A DNA stretch of 64,000 nt from Ferruginibacter yonginensis (GTDB lineage Bacteria; Bacteroidota; Bacteroidia; Chitinophagales; Chitinophagaceae): the NCBI RefSeq assembly GCF_042651465.1, contig NZ_JBHSCZ010000001.1, positions 124,001-188,000 on the forward strand, in the 5' to 3' direction. Positions 36,667-44,594 of this stretch are shown here, piece after piece. The notes beneath the pieces were generated by a model. It saw only the letters and a list, made by a program, of their open reading frames with translations, did not search any database and was not told the DNA's origin. Position numbers and translations under genes: made by a program. Position 1 is the stretch's first letter. Every line of letters begins with the position of its first letter.

Positions 36667-36690
36667 CCTCAGCTACAGTTATTTTTTATT
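36658..36690 (+). terminator. Hairpin terminator at the end of the 29-codon ORF
   Basis: AAAAAATAAC (36658-36667) pairs with GTTATTTTTT (36678-36687), 10-nt loop, T-rich right arm. The left arm includes the TAA stop codon. Confidence 0.55.
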
Positions 36691-36718
36691 GAATACACGT
36701 AAAACCATCACTATAAAT

Positions 36719-36726
36719 TATATTTG
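36719..36726 (+). promoter_or_regulatory. Candidate -7 element for the arginine decarboxylase-like gene
   Basis: TATATTTG matches TAnnTTTG and lies 35 bp ahead of the ATG at 36762. No clear -33 TTTG at the standard distance. Confidence 0.5.
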
Positions 36727-36761
36727 CGCAGCAAAAAATAAAAACTGCAGCCTCAAAGCCG

Positions 36762-38192
36762 ATGAATAATTCTTATGACAGTCTTGTACAGCAAACCTTT
36801 AATTTTCCACAAGAAGGGTTTAAGCTTCACAACGATCATCTGCAATACAATGATTTAGACATTAAAGCATTGATTGATAAATATGGTACGCCTTTAAAAT
36901 TAACCTATTTACCTAAAATAGGTATGCAAATAAACAGGGCGAAAGATATGTTTGCCAATGCCTTTAAAAAGCATAAGTATGAAGGACAATACAATTATTG
37001 TTACTGTACCAAAAGTTCACACTTTAGTTTTATTGTTGAGGAAGCATTAAAACATAATATTCATTTAGAAACTTCGTATGCGTACGATATTGATATCATT
37101 AACGCATTGTACAAAAAGAAGAAAATTACGAAGGATACTCATATTGTTTGCAACGGTTTTAAGCAAAAAAATTATACTAGCAGAATTGCAAAATTGATTA
37201 ATGATGGGTTTAAAAATGTAATTCCTGTTTTAGATAATAAAGAAGAGCTCAATATGTATAAGCGTAACATACGCACTGGTGAGCCTTTTAAATTAGGTAT
37301 TCGTATCGCCGCTGAGGAAGAGCCTAGTTTTCCATTTTATACTTCACGTTTGGGTATGAAAGCTAAGGATGTATTAGGTTTTTATGTTGATGAAATTGAA
37401 GGGTACGAAGATAAATTTCAACTAAAAATGCTGCACATCTTCCTTAATAAAGGTATTAAAGATGATGTGTATTATTGGAGTGAATTACAAAAGAGTATCA
37501 CACTTTATTGCCAGTTAAAAAAGATTTGTCCTGAGTTAGATTCTATTAATATTGGTGGTGGTTTCCCTATTAAACACTCATTGGGTTTTGAATATGATTA
37601 CCAATTCATGATCAATGAAATTGTAGGCAACATTAAAAATGCTTGTAAAAAAGCCAAAGTTCAAATGCCAAATATTTATACTGAATTTGGCAGCTTTACA
37701 GTAGGTGAAAGCATGGCACATATTTACAGCGTTATTGGCGAAAAAGTACAGAATGATAGAGAAACTTGGTACATGATTGACTCATCATTCATCACCACTT
37801 TGCCCGATACTTGGGGTATTGGTGAAAAGTTTTTGATGCTGCCTATCAACAAATGGAAAAACGAATACCAACGAGTAGTATTGGGTGGTATTACCTGCGA
37901 TGGGCATGATTATTACGATTCAGAAGAACACATCAACGAAGTGTTTTTGCCAAAAGTAAAAACTACCAATGAAGATGATTTAGAAAGTAATAAAGAACCT
38001 TTGTATGTAGGCTTTTTTCATACAGGTGCATATCAAGATCAAATTAGTGGTTACGGTGGTATAAAACATTGCTTAATACCTTCTCCTAAACATATTATTG
38101 TTGAGAAAGATAAAAATGGTAAACTCATTGATTGGGTATATGCCAAAGAACAATCATCGCAAAGTATGTTGAAAATATTGGGGTATCAATAA
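36762..38192 (+). CDS. Arginine decarboxylase-like PLP enzyme (alanine racemase fold)
   Basis: 476 residues of the fold III group II decarboxylases (ornithine, arginine, diaminopimelate and carboxynorspermidine enzymes). The PLP Lys is in YCYCTKSSHFSF (about residue 83), the phosphate-binding Gly-rich loop is INIGGGFPIKHS, and the second substrate site is ITCDGHDYYDSE. In Bacteroidota this branch of about 470 residues is normally annotated as arginine decarboxylase making agmatine for polyamines; the assignment rests on that recollection, and diaminopimelate decarboxylase is the main alternative. No agmatinase or other polyamine gene is beside it. It is cytoplasmic and monocistronic. Confidence 0.82.
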   Translation: MNNSYDSLVQQTFNFPQEGFKLHNDHLQYNDLDIKALIDKYGTPLKLTYLPKIGMQINRAKDMFANAFKKHKYEGQYNYCYCTKSSHFSFIVEEALKHNIHLETSYAYDIDIINALYKKKKITKDTHIVCNGFKQKNYTSRIAKLINDGFKNVIPVLDNKEELNMYKRNIRTGEPFKLGIRIAAEEEPSFPFYTSRLGMKAKDVLGFYVDEIEGYEDKFQLKMLHIFLNKGIKDDVYYWSELQKSITLYCQLKKICPELDSINIGGGFPIKHSLGFEYDYQFMINEIVGNIKNACKKAKVQMPNIYTEFGSFTVGESMAHIYSVIGEKVQNDRETWYMIDSSFITTLPDTWGIGEKFLMLPINKWKNEYQRVVLGGITCDGHDYYDSEEHINEVFLPKVKTTNEDDLESNKEPLYVGFFHTGAYQDQISGYGGIKHCLIPSPKHIIVEKDKNGKLIDWVYAKEQSSQSMLKILGYQ

Positions 38193-38236
38193 CAGCCTTT
38201 CGGTGAAAACCAATGGCTTCAAAATAGTAGGTGTAC

Positions 38237-39787
38237 ATGATGGAGGAAATTGCTACTACAAAGCCAACAATTAATGTGGTTTGGTTTAAACGTGATCTAC
38301 GTTTTACCGACCATGCACCTTTATTGGCGGCGCAACAACAAGGTTTACCTGTTTTATTATTGTATTGTTTTGAGCCATCAATAATGGCCTATTGCGACAG
38401 TGATGTTAGGCATTGGCGCTTTGTATACGAAGCTGTTTTGGTATTACAGCAAAAGTTGCAATACAAGCAAACATCATTATATGTGGCACACCAAGAAGTG
38501 CACAGTATGTTCGATATTGTTTTAGCACACTTTAACATAACAACTGTTTTTTCACATCAAGAAATTGGGAATAAAGCTACCTATGATAGAGATATTGCCA
38601 TGCAGCAATATTTTAAACAACACAACATCGTTTGGAAAGAATATGCAACCAATGGTATTGTTCGTCGCTTAAAAAGTAGGAAAAATTGGCAAGCAAAATG
38701 GCACCAAACCATGGAAGCGCCACCAGCCATGATTGATGAAAATGCTTTGCAATTAGTTACTTTACCCATTGCAATTGAGCAACAGCTTTTACCAATACCG
38801 CTACCACCAACTATTACAACCCCCGATAATAATTTTCAACAAGGTGGTGAAACCCTTGCATGGCGCTATTTAGATAGTTTTTTAAAAAGTCGTTATATAA
38901 ATTACAGTAAGCACATTTCAAAACCGGCATTGAGTAGAAAGAGTTGTAGCAGGCTTTCACCCTACCTTACATATGGCAATATTAGTATGCGTATGGTTTA
39001 CCAATATACCATGCAACATTACCAAAAGGCTGATAATAAAAGGGCTTTGTCAAACTTTATATCGAGGCTACATTGGCATTGCCACTTTATACAAAAGTTT
39101 GAAGATGAATGTGGTATTGAATTTGAAAGTGTAAATACTGCTTACAAAAATTTAGAACAGCCCATTAATGAAGCTTTTATTGCGGCATGGGAAGCCGGAC
39201 AAACAGGCTACCCGTTGGTAGATGCTTGTATGCGTTGTTTAGTGGCTACAGGTTACATTAATTTTAGAATGAGGGCCATGGTAGTATCGTTCTTTACCTT
39301 CAACTTATGGCAGCCTTGGCAGCGATGTAGCAGGTTTTTAGCAAAGCAGTTTTTAGATTATGAACCTGGTATTCATTACCCACAATTGCAAATGCAAGCA
39401 GGTGTTACCGGTATTAATACCATCAGAATTTATAACCCTATTAAAAATAGCGAAACCCATGATGCAGATGCTGTGTTTATAAAACAATGGGTGCCTGAAT
39501 TAGCTTTAGTGCCTTCAAATGTAATACACATGCCTTGGCAACTTACTTTACTTGAACAACAGCAATACCAATGCGTTATAGGTAAAGATTATCCTGCACC
39601 AATTGTTGATGAAGGCATTAGCAGAAAAAAAGCCAGTGATATTATTTGGGGCCTAAAAAATAGTGCCGCTTCAAAAGCAGCAGGAGAGCAGGTTTTAGCC
39701 AAACATACCCAACCCAAAGCACCTAAGCCTATCAAAAAACAACAATCTACAAAGCCTAAAGTACAGCAAGGTAGTTTACCCTTATAA
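38237..39787 (+). CDS. Cryptochrome/photolyase family flavoprotein, divergent
   Basis: 516 residues. The N-terminal photolyase antenna domain (about 12-165: VVWFKRDLRFTDHAPLLAA) and the C-terminal FAD-binding domain are both present (GGETLAWRYLDSFL, LSPYLTYGNISMRMVYQY, GYPLVDACMRCLVATGYINFRMRAMVVSFF). In classical CPD photolyases an Asn-Asn-Gly-x-Trp-x-Trp stretch follows; here the same place reads EPGIHYPQLQMQAGVTGIN. It may thus be a photolyase of another class or a light receptor. The last ~40 residues are a Lys/Pro/Gln-rich basic tail. The start is the tandem ATG at 38237 or 38240. Only 1 bp separates its stop from the convergent DUF6029 gene. Confidence 0.85.
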   Translation: MMEEIATTKPTINVVWFKRDLRFTDHAPLLAAQQQGLPVLLLYCFEPSIMAYCDSDVRHWRFVYEAVLVLQQKLQYKQTSLYVAHQEVHSMFDIVLAHFNITTVFSHQEIGNKATYDRDIAMQQYFKQHNIVWKEYATNGIVRRLKSRKNWQAKWHQTMEAPPAMIDENALQLVTLPIAIEQQLLPIPLPPTITTPDNNFQQGGETLAWRYLDSFLKSRYINYSKHISKPALSRKSCSRLSPYLTYGNISMRMVYQYTMQHYQKADNKRALSNFISRLHWHCHFIQKFEDECGIEFESVNTAYKNLEQPINEAFIAAWEAGQTGYPLVDACMRCLVATGYINFRMRAMVVSFFTFNLWQPWQRCSRFLAKQFLDYEPGIHYPQLQMQAGVTGINTIRIYNPIKNSETHDADAVFIKQWVPELALVPSNVIHMPWQLTLLEQQQYQCVIGKDYPAPIVDEGISRKKASDIIWGLKNSAASKAAGEQVLAKHTQPKAPKPIKKQQSTKPKVQQGSLPL

Positions 39788-39788
39788 G

Positions 39789-41450
39789 TTAAAAGCTGTA
39801 GTTAATACTGAGGTTTAACCCTGCACTCTCTGGTACAAACCTACATACACCACCCACACAAATTAACCCACCTCTTTGTCTGCCATAACTCGTTTGTGCC
39901 CTAATGGCATTCTTTTTAAAAACAACACCTGCATTATAAAAATGTATTTGTTTGTTTACATCATCATTACCGTAATTATATAAATCAACACCAAAAATGC
40001 TCCACTGCGAATTAAAATTATATTCTAACACCATTGCAGCCCAGTTTTTGAAACTTGCGTTCGCCCATTGGTGTTGCACTTCCCAACGAATGGAGCGTCC
40101 TTTTTTGAATTTAAATGTATTGTCGAGCACCACTGTTTGAGCATTTACATCACCCACGGTTTCTTCAACATAACGATTGTTATAGTATTGATTTAAATAT
40201 GTGAAAACGGTTGTCCAATTTTTTGTAAGTTGTTTTCTTATTTCAATACTTGCTTCATGATAATATTTTTGTCCAACCCCTGCTAAATCAGCTTTGTACT
40301 TACGATTTAAAGCATCGTACCGTCCTTTTAATCCATGCCATTGTGCAACATTAATGGCTAGGTTGGTGCCATATTTTCCTCCTAAATCACTGTCTTTTTT
40401 AAACTTATAAAATATATCAAATTGGCCACCAATTTCACCGGCTTTGTTTCTGTTAGGTTCAAAGCTGATGTTGGGTTGGGCTGCATAAACATAAATATTG
40501 GTTAAGCTATAATCATATTGCTTGGTAAGTGAAGGGGTAAAGTTTACAAAGCCTTCATTAAAGGCATTGCCTTGTAAATTTCGTTGCGAATAAAGACCAA
40601 AATTTTCTAATCGGCGAAAAGTGGCATTAATACCGAGTCCTTTTTTGGAGTAGCCAATGTTTAATAAATACGCATCACCATCAAATTGTAAATCGTTGCG
40701 AATGTTACCAAATTCCACTAACGCATCAGCCGATTTAAATGCGTATTCAGCATCTATTGTAAAACCTTTAATGGCATAGCTTCCCCTTATAGATGTTAAG
40801 TAGGTACTGTTGTTTACAGCGGTATTGGTTGGTAGTTTTTCATATCTGTTTACGTAACTACCTCCAATATTGTAGGTTGCTTTTTTACTTCTAAATAAAT
40901 TACTCAACAAAAGTTCACCATTAAAGCCAGCAATAGTGCCATTGGTATAATCAAATGCCAAACCGTTGCGCTGCTTGCCATACAAGGCTGTAACATTGAT
41001 ATATGGCGTTGGTTGGTATTTTATTTTGCCACCCACAATGGAGTTGGCAATACCGAGTTGTCTGTCTTCCCAAGTACGAAGTACCAAGCCACTACCAAAT
41101 TGTTCATAAAAATGCCCTACAGTAATATCTACGCCAATGCTATCATTTTTATAATTGAGGTAATAGTTGCCTAAGCCAGCATCTTTAAAATTGGGACTAT
41201 AATTCAACAATGCTTTAGGCACATACGATTCTACTTGTACGCCAGCGGTAAAATTTTTTAAAGTGTAATCGAGTCGTAAATAAGCGTTGGCTCTTACCCT
41301 GTTGGCAGTTTCAAACGATTCAAGCTTTACTTTATCATCATCAATATACCAAGCACTGTTATTTTCAAAGCCGCCTGAAAGTTGTGCCAGTAATGTGTTT
41401 GAGAAAGTAATACTGCATAAAAATGTGAGTAGTGTATATTTTGATAGCAT
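39789..41450 (-). CDS. DUF6029-like outer-membrane beta-barrel protein
   Basis: 553 residues with a signal peptide (MLSKYTLLTFLCSITF, ending TLLAQ); the longer open frame runs into tlpA and is rejected. Most of the protein is amphipathic beta-strand with alternating aromatics (YYLNYKNDSIGVDITVGHFYEQFGSGLVLRTWEDRQ in pieces: GHFYEQFGSGLVLRTWED) and it ends in Phe (NLSINYSF), the usual C-terminal signal for outer-membrane barrels. This resembles DUF6029, a Bacteroidota family of unknown function. It begins 1 bp after the tlpA stop, so the two are translationally coupled. A late CVGGVCRF segment has two Cys, possible substrates of the TlpA partner. Confidence 0.8.
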   Translation of the reverse strand: MLSKYTLLTFLCSITFSNTLLAQLSGGFENNSAWYIDDDKVKLESFETANRVRANAYLRLDYTLKNFTAGVQVESYVPKALLNYSPNFKDAGLGNYYLNYKNDSIGVDITVGHFYEQFGSGLVLRTWEDRQLGIANSIVGGKIKYQPTPYINVTALYGKQRNGLAFDYTNGTIAGFNGELLLSNLFRSKKATYNIGGSYVNRYEKLPTNTAVNNSTYLTSIRGSYAIKGFTIDAEYAFKSADALVEFGNIRNDLQFDGDAYLLNIGYSKKGLGINATFRRLENFGLYSQRNLQGNAFNEGFVNFTPSLTKQYDYSLTNIYVYAAQPNISFEPNRNKAGEIGGQFDIFYKFKKDSDLGGKYGTNLAINVAQWHGLKGRYDALNRKYKADLAGVGQKYYHEASIEIRKQLTKNWTTVFTYLNQYYNNRYVEETVGDVNAQTVVLDNTFKFKKGRSIRWEVQHQWANASFKNWAAMVLEYNFNSQWSIFGVDLYNYGNDDVNKQIHFYNAGVVFKKNAIRAQTSYGRQRGGLICVGGVCRFVPESAGLNLSINYSF

Positions 41451-41451
41451 A

Positions 41452-41937
41452 TTATTGGTTGTTACGAATAATGGTAAAAAGTTCATCTTCATCGCCAGGA
41501 ACATAGCCAGAATGTTTGTAAATGATGGTGCCATTTTTTACAACAATGGTGTACGGAATGTTCATGATGTTGAGTTGGCGTTTAAGGGCTTGATTTTTAT
41601 CGTGTAAAATTTCAAACGACCAATTTTTACCATTTACCAAGGGTTGTATACGCTTCGCTGTTCTACTATCATCTTCAGCAATGGCGTAAAGTTCAAACTG
41701 TAATGCTTTTTTTAAATCTGCATACTGATCATTAATAGTGGTTAATTCATTGATACATGGTACACACCAAGTGGCCCAAAATGATATAATAATCGGTTTG
41801 TTACGGATGCTTTCAAATTGACTGCTATTAAAAGTGTCACCGTTTAAATTTACCAAATCAACCTTTGGTAAGGTTTGGCTCTTTGCTGCAGCAAAAAAAC
41901 TTATTACTATTAAGGCGGTTATAAAAAATTGCTTCAT
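41452..41937 (-). CDS. TlpA-like periplasmic thioredoxin
   Basis: 161 residues with a signal peptide (ending AAAKSQ). The thioredoxin fold has the redox motif WATWCVPC (Cys58, Cys61) and the cis-Pro loop NIPYTIVV, and is of the TlpA/ResA disulfide reductase type. It acts in the periplasm on cysteine-containing partners. The DUF6029 barrel gene follows at once (1 bp gap), and a divergent Omp28-type lipoprotein with a thioredoxin-like WCGNC site lies 159 bp upstream, so a shared envelope redox role is likely. Confidence 0.93.
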   Translation of the reverse strand: MKQFFITALIVISFFAAAKSQTLPKVDLVNLNGDTFNSSQFESIRNKPIIISFWATWCVPCINELTTINDQYADLKKALQFELYAIAEDDSRTAKRIQPLVNGKNWSFEILHDKNQALKRQLNIMNIPYTIVVKNGTIIYKHSGYVPGDEDELFTIIRNNQ

Positions 41938-42096
41938 ATTAAAATATTATTGATACGTAAACCCTTTCTGGTATTGTTTATACGGACATGTTACCATTGC
42001 CTTACAATTAATATTATTTTTTGTAAGGTTGTTAAAAAGCTTGCGTAGTTATCGATTGTTGAAAGTGTAAACATTCAAAAAAATAACATCAAGCAT

Positions 42097-43185
42097 ATGA
42101 GAAAATTACTTTACCTAACGGCTGTTGTATTATTAGGGGCACTTTTTTCGTGCACAAAAATCGAATCTGATTTTTCAGAGCCAGTGCAAGATTATATTAC
42201 TGTTAAACCAAGTGCTTTTAATGTACTTAAAGACACAGAATTAAGTTTTTTGGTAGTAAATGCAAAAAATGAAAATGTTACCAGTCAGGCAAAATTGTTC
42301 GTTAACGGTACCCTTGTAAATGGTACTACTTATAATTTTGACCAAGTTGGCACGTTTGCCGTATATGCAACTTTAGGAAGTTTAAATGCACCTGTTGTTA
42401 CCATTACGGTAAGTGCAGCACCGCCAACCGGTGGTGGAGGAACCGGCGGTGGTGGCACTGGTGGTGGCGGCACAGGTAGCGGTAATAATTTTGTGCACAA
42501 AGTATTGGTAGAAGAGTACTCTGGAACATGGTGTGGTAATTGCCCAAGAATATTGTATGGGGTAGATTTATTGAAACAACAAACCAATAAAGCCATTGTA
42601 GTTGGCACACATTTGTTTGGTAATGATCCGTTCATTAATAATTATGGAAATAGTTTGGCCGCTAGTCAAAATGTAGGGGGCGTACCTACGGGTATTATTA
42701 ACAGAACAAGTGGCTGGAACGGCCCACAATATGAAAATGTAAATCAGGTAATTGGTGCCATACAACCATTTTCATTTGCTGGCATCGCCATTAATTCTAC
42801 TGCTAATGGTGGGGTAATTACCGCTAATATAAAAGTAAATTATTCGCAATCAATAGGTGCTAGTGCTAAGCTAACCGTGTATGTTGTAGAAGATGATTTA
42901 TATTTTTCTCAAAGAAATTATTCTTCGAATTTATATGGTGGACAAGCAGTGATACCCAACTTTAGGTACGATGGTGTGTTACGAGCCATTTTAACAGCCA
43001 CCACTGGCGATGCTATTGCAGCATCAGGTATTGATAATGATAAAACGTATTCCATTACAATCGCTAATAATATCGGTAACATAAACAATGCTCGTATTGT
43101 TGCTTTTGTTACCAATGCTAATGGAAATGTGGTAAATGTACAATCAGCCAAAGTGGGTGAAGTAAAAGCATTTGAACCGGTGTAG
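42097..43185 (+). CDS. Omp28-type lipoprotein with thioredoxin-like WCGNC motif
   Basis: 362 residues. The signal ends in a lipobox (ALFSC), giving a lipid-anchored protein. An Ig-like N-terminal domain (about 35-105) is joined by a Gly-rich linker of repeated GGGGT units (about residues 112-128) to an Omp28-related domain with the thioredoxin-like site YSGTWCGNCPRI (Cys ~146 and ~149) and GTHLFGNDPF. Omp28 proteins are outer-membrane lipoproteins of Bacteroidota; the Cys pair suggests disulfide chemistry. It is divergent from tlpA/DUF6029 (159 bp shared promoter region) and ends in a strong bidirectional terminator. Confidence 0.85.
   Translation: MRKLLYLTAVVLLGALFSCTKIESDFSEPVQDYITVKPSAFNVLKDTELSFLVVNAKNENVTSQAKLFVNGTLVNGTTYNFDQVGTFAVYATLGSLNAPVVTITVSAAPPTGGGGTGGGGTGGGGTGSGNNFVHKVLVEEYSGTWCGNCPRILYGVDLLKQQTNKAIVVGTHLFGNDPFINNYGNSLAASQNVGGVPTGIINRTSGWNGPQYENVNQVIGAIQPFSFAGIAINSTANGGVITANIKVNYSQSIGASAKLTVYVVEDDLYFSQRNYSSNLYGGQAVIPNFRYDGVLRAILTATTGDAIAASGIDNDKTYSITIANNIGNINNARIVAFVTNANGNVVNVQSAKVGEVKAFEPV
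42424..42480 (+). repeat. In-frame (GGGGT)n coding repeat
   Basis: Imperfect 15-bp repeats of GGT/GGC/GGA codons with ACC/ACT between them encode the Gly-Thr linker of the Omp28-type lipoprotein. Such tracts can change in copy number. Confidence 0.7.
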
Positions 43186-43204
43186 TTTTATAGTCGCTAT
43201 TTTT

Positions 43205-43247
43205 AAAAACAAAAAAGTCGATTACTAATAATCGACTTTTTGTTTTT
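43205..43247. terminator. Bidirectional terminator between the Omp28-type gene and ychF
   Basis: AAAAACAAAAAAGTCGATTA (43205-43224) pairs with TAATCGACTTTTTGTTTTT (43229-43247), one bulged base, 4-nt loop. A/T tracts on both sides suit both convergent genes. Confidence 0.85.
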
Positions 43248-43261
43248 AATGTAACTATGTG

Positions 43262-44359
43262 TTAAACGTTAAACCTAAAGTGCATTACATCACCATCATT
43301 CACAACGTACTCTTTACCTTCAATTCTTAATTTGCCTTGCTCTCTACAAGCAGCTTCTGAACCTAAGGTAATAAAATCATTGTAGCCAATAACCTCCGCT
43401 TTAATAAAACCTTTTTCAAAATCAGTATGTATAACACTAGCAGCTTGGGGTGCCTTCCAACCTTTGTGAATGGTCCATGCTCTTACCTCTTGTACGCCTG
43501 CAGTAAAGTAGGTACTTAAGTTGAGTAATTTATAAGTACTGTGAATCAAACGATCAAGCGCAGGTTCGGTCATTTTATATTCTTCCATAAACATGGCTTT
43601 ATCATCTGCATCTTCAAACTCCGCAATTTGAGCTTCTACGGCATTGGTCATAACAATAACCTCATTGCCTTCATTTTTTACCGCTTCAATTAAAGCAGCA
43701 GAATATTTATTGCCGGTGTGCATAGAAGCCTCATCAACATTCGCTACATACAATACAGGTTTATCTGTCAATAAAAATAAATCAGCAATAGCAACTTTTT
43801 CTTCTTTAGATAATCCTAAGGTTACAATATTTTTGCCTTGCTCAAGGTGTGCTTTACATTTCAATAAAACGTCTAACTCAGCTTTAGCTTTTGTATCTGT
43901 TTTAGCTAATTTTTCGGTACGTTGTAATTTTTTGTCAACGCTTTCTAAATCTTTTAACTGAAGTTCTGTTTCAATAATTTCTTTATCACCTACAGGGTTT
44001 ATAGCGCCTTCTTCTCTTAAAATATTATCATCTTCAAAACAACGAATCACTTGTATAATGGCATCAACCTCTCTAATATTGGCTAAAAATTTATTTCCTA
44101 AGCCTTCACCTTTACTTGCTCCACGTACCAAGCCTGCAATATCTACAATTTCTATTTGGGTGGGTACCACTCGTTCAGGATTTACCAATGATGCCAATTT
44201 ATCTAAACGAGCATCTGGCACATTTACCAAACCTGTGTTTGGTTCAATTGTACAAAAACGGTAGTTACTTGCTTGTGCTTTAGCACTGTTACTAACCGCA
44301 TTAAATAAAGTTGATTTGCCCACATTTGGTAAACCTACAATTCCTGCTTTTAAAGCCAT
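43262..44359 (-). CDS. ychF: Redox-regulated ATPase/GTPase YchF
   Basis: 365 residues, the universally conserved Obg-related P-loop protein. Motifs in order: G1 GLPNVGKST, switch region YRFCTIEPNTG, G3 DIAGLVRGASKGEGLGN (no catalytic Gln), the NVDEAS G4-like element reading Val-Asn-Val-Asp (consistent with ATP preference in this family) and a C-terminal TGS domain with FNV at the end. It binds ribosomes and is linked to stress responses. Upstream on the minus strand TACCTTTG (44413-44420) is a good -7 box. Monocistronic. Confidence 0.96.
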   Translation of the reverse strand: MALKAGIVGLPNVGKSTLFNAVSNSAKAQASNYRFCTIEPNTGLVNVPDARLDKLASLVNPERVVPTQIEIVDIAGLVRGASKGEGLGNKFLANIREVDAIIQVIRCFEDDNILREEGAINPVGDKEIIETELQLKDLESVDKKLQRTEKLAKTDTKAKAELDVLLKCKAHLEQGKNIVTLGLSKEEKVAIADLFLLTDKPVLYVANVDEASMHTGNKYSAALIEAVKNEGNEVIVMTNAVEAQIAEFEDADDKAMFMEEYKMTEPALDRLIHSTYKLLNLSTYFTAGVQEVRAWTIHKGWKAPQAASVIHTDFEKGFIKAEVIGYNDFITLGSEAACREQGKLRIEGKEYVVNDGDVMHFRFNV

Positions 44360-44412
44360 TTTATTATTTTTTCGATTGTGATGGTTTAAAAATTACTTTT
44401 TTTAAACGGCTG

Positions 44413-44420
44413 CAAAGGTA
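44413..44420 (-). promoter_or_regulatory. Candidate -7 element for ychF
   Basis: TACCTTTG on the minus strand, 53 bp before the ychF ATG, matches TAnnTTTG. A -33 box is not evident. Confidence 0.4.
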
Positions 44421-44594
44421 AGGTTTACAGCGTACTTTTAAAGCGGTTGTTTAAGCAATTTTTGCTTGTAATAGCAACTAAATTATGGTATCATAAAATG
44501 GAAATGCAGCACAATCATTTTATTAATGAGATTAAAATACTAATTTTCCAACCGAGTATTACATTGGTTTACAACATCTTTAAATAGTTACAAT

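Noticed and set aside
42424..42480. CRISPR-like or satellite repeat
   Set aside because: Short in-frame Gly-Thr codon repeat within a coding linker, without spacers.
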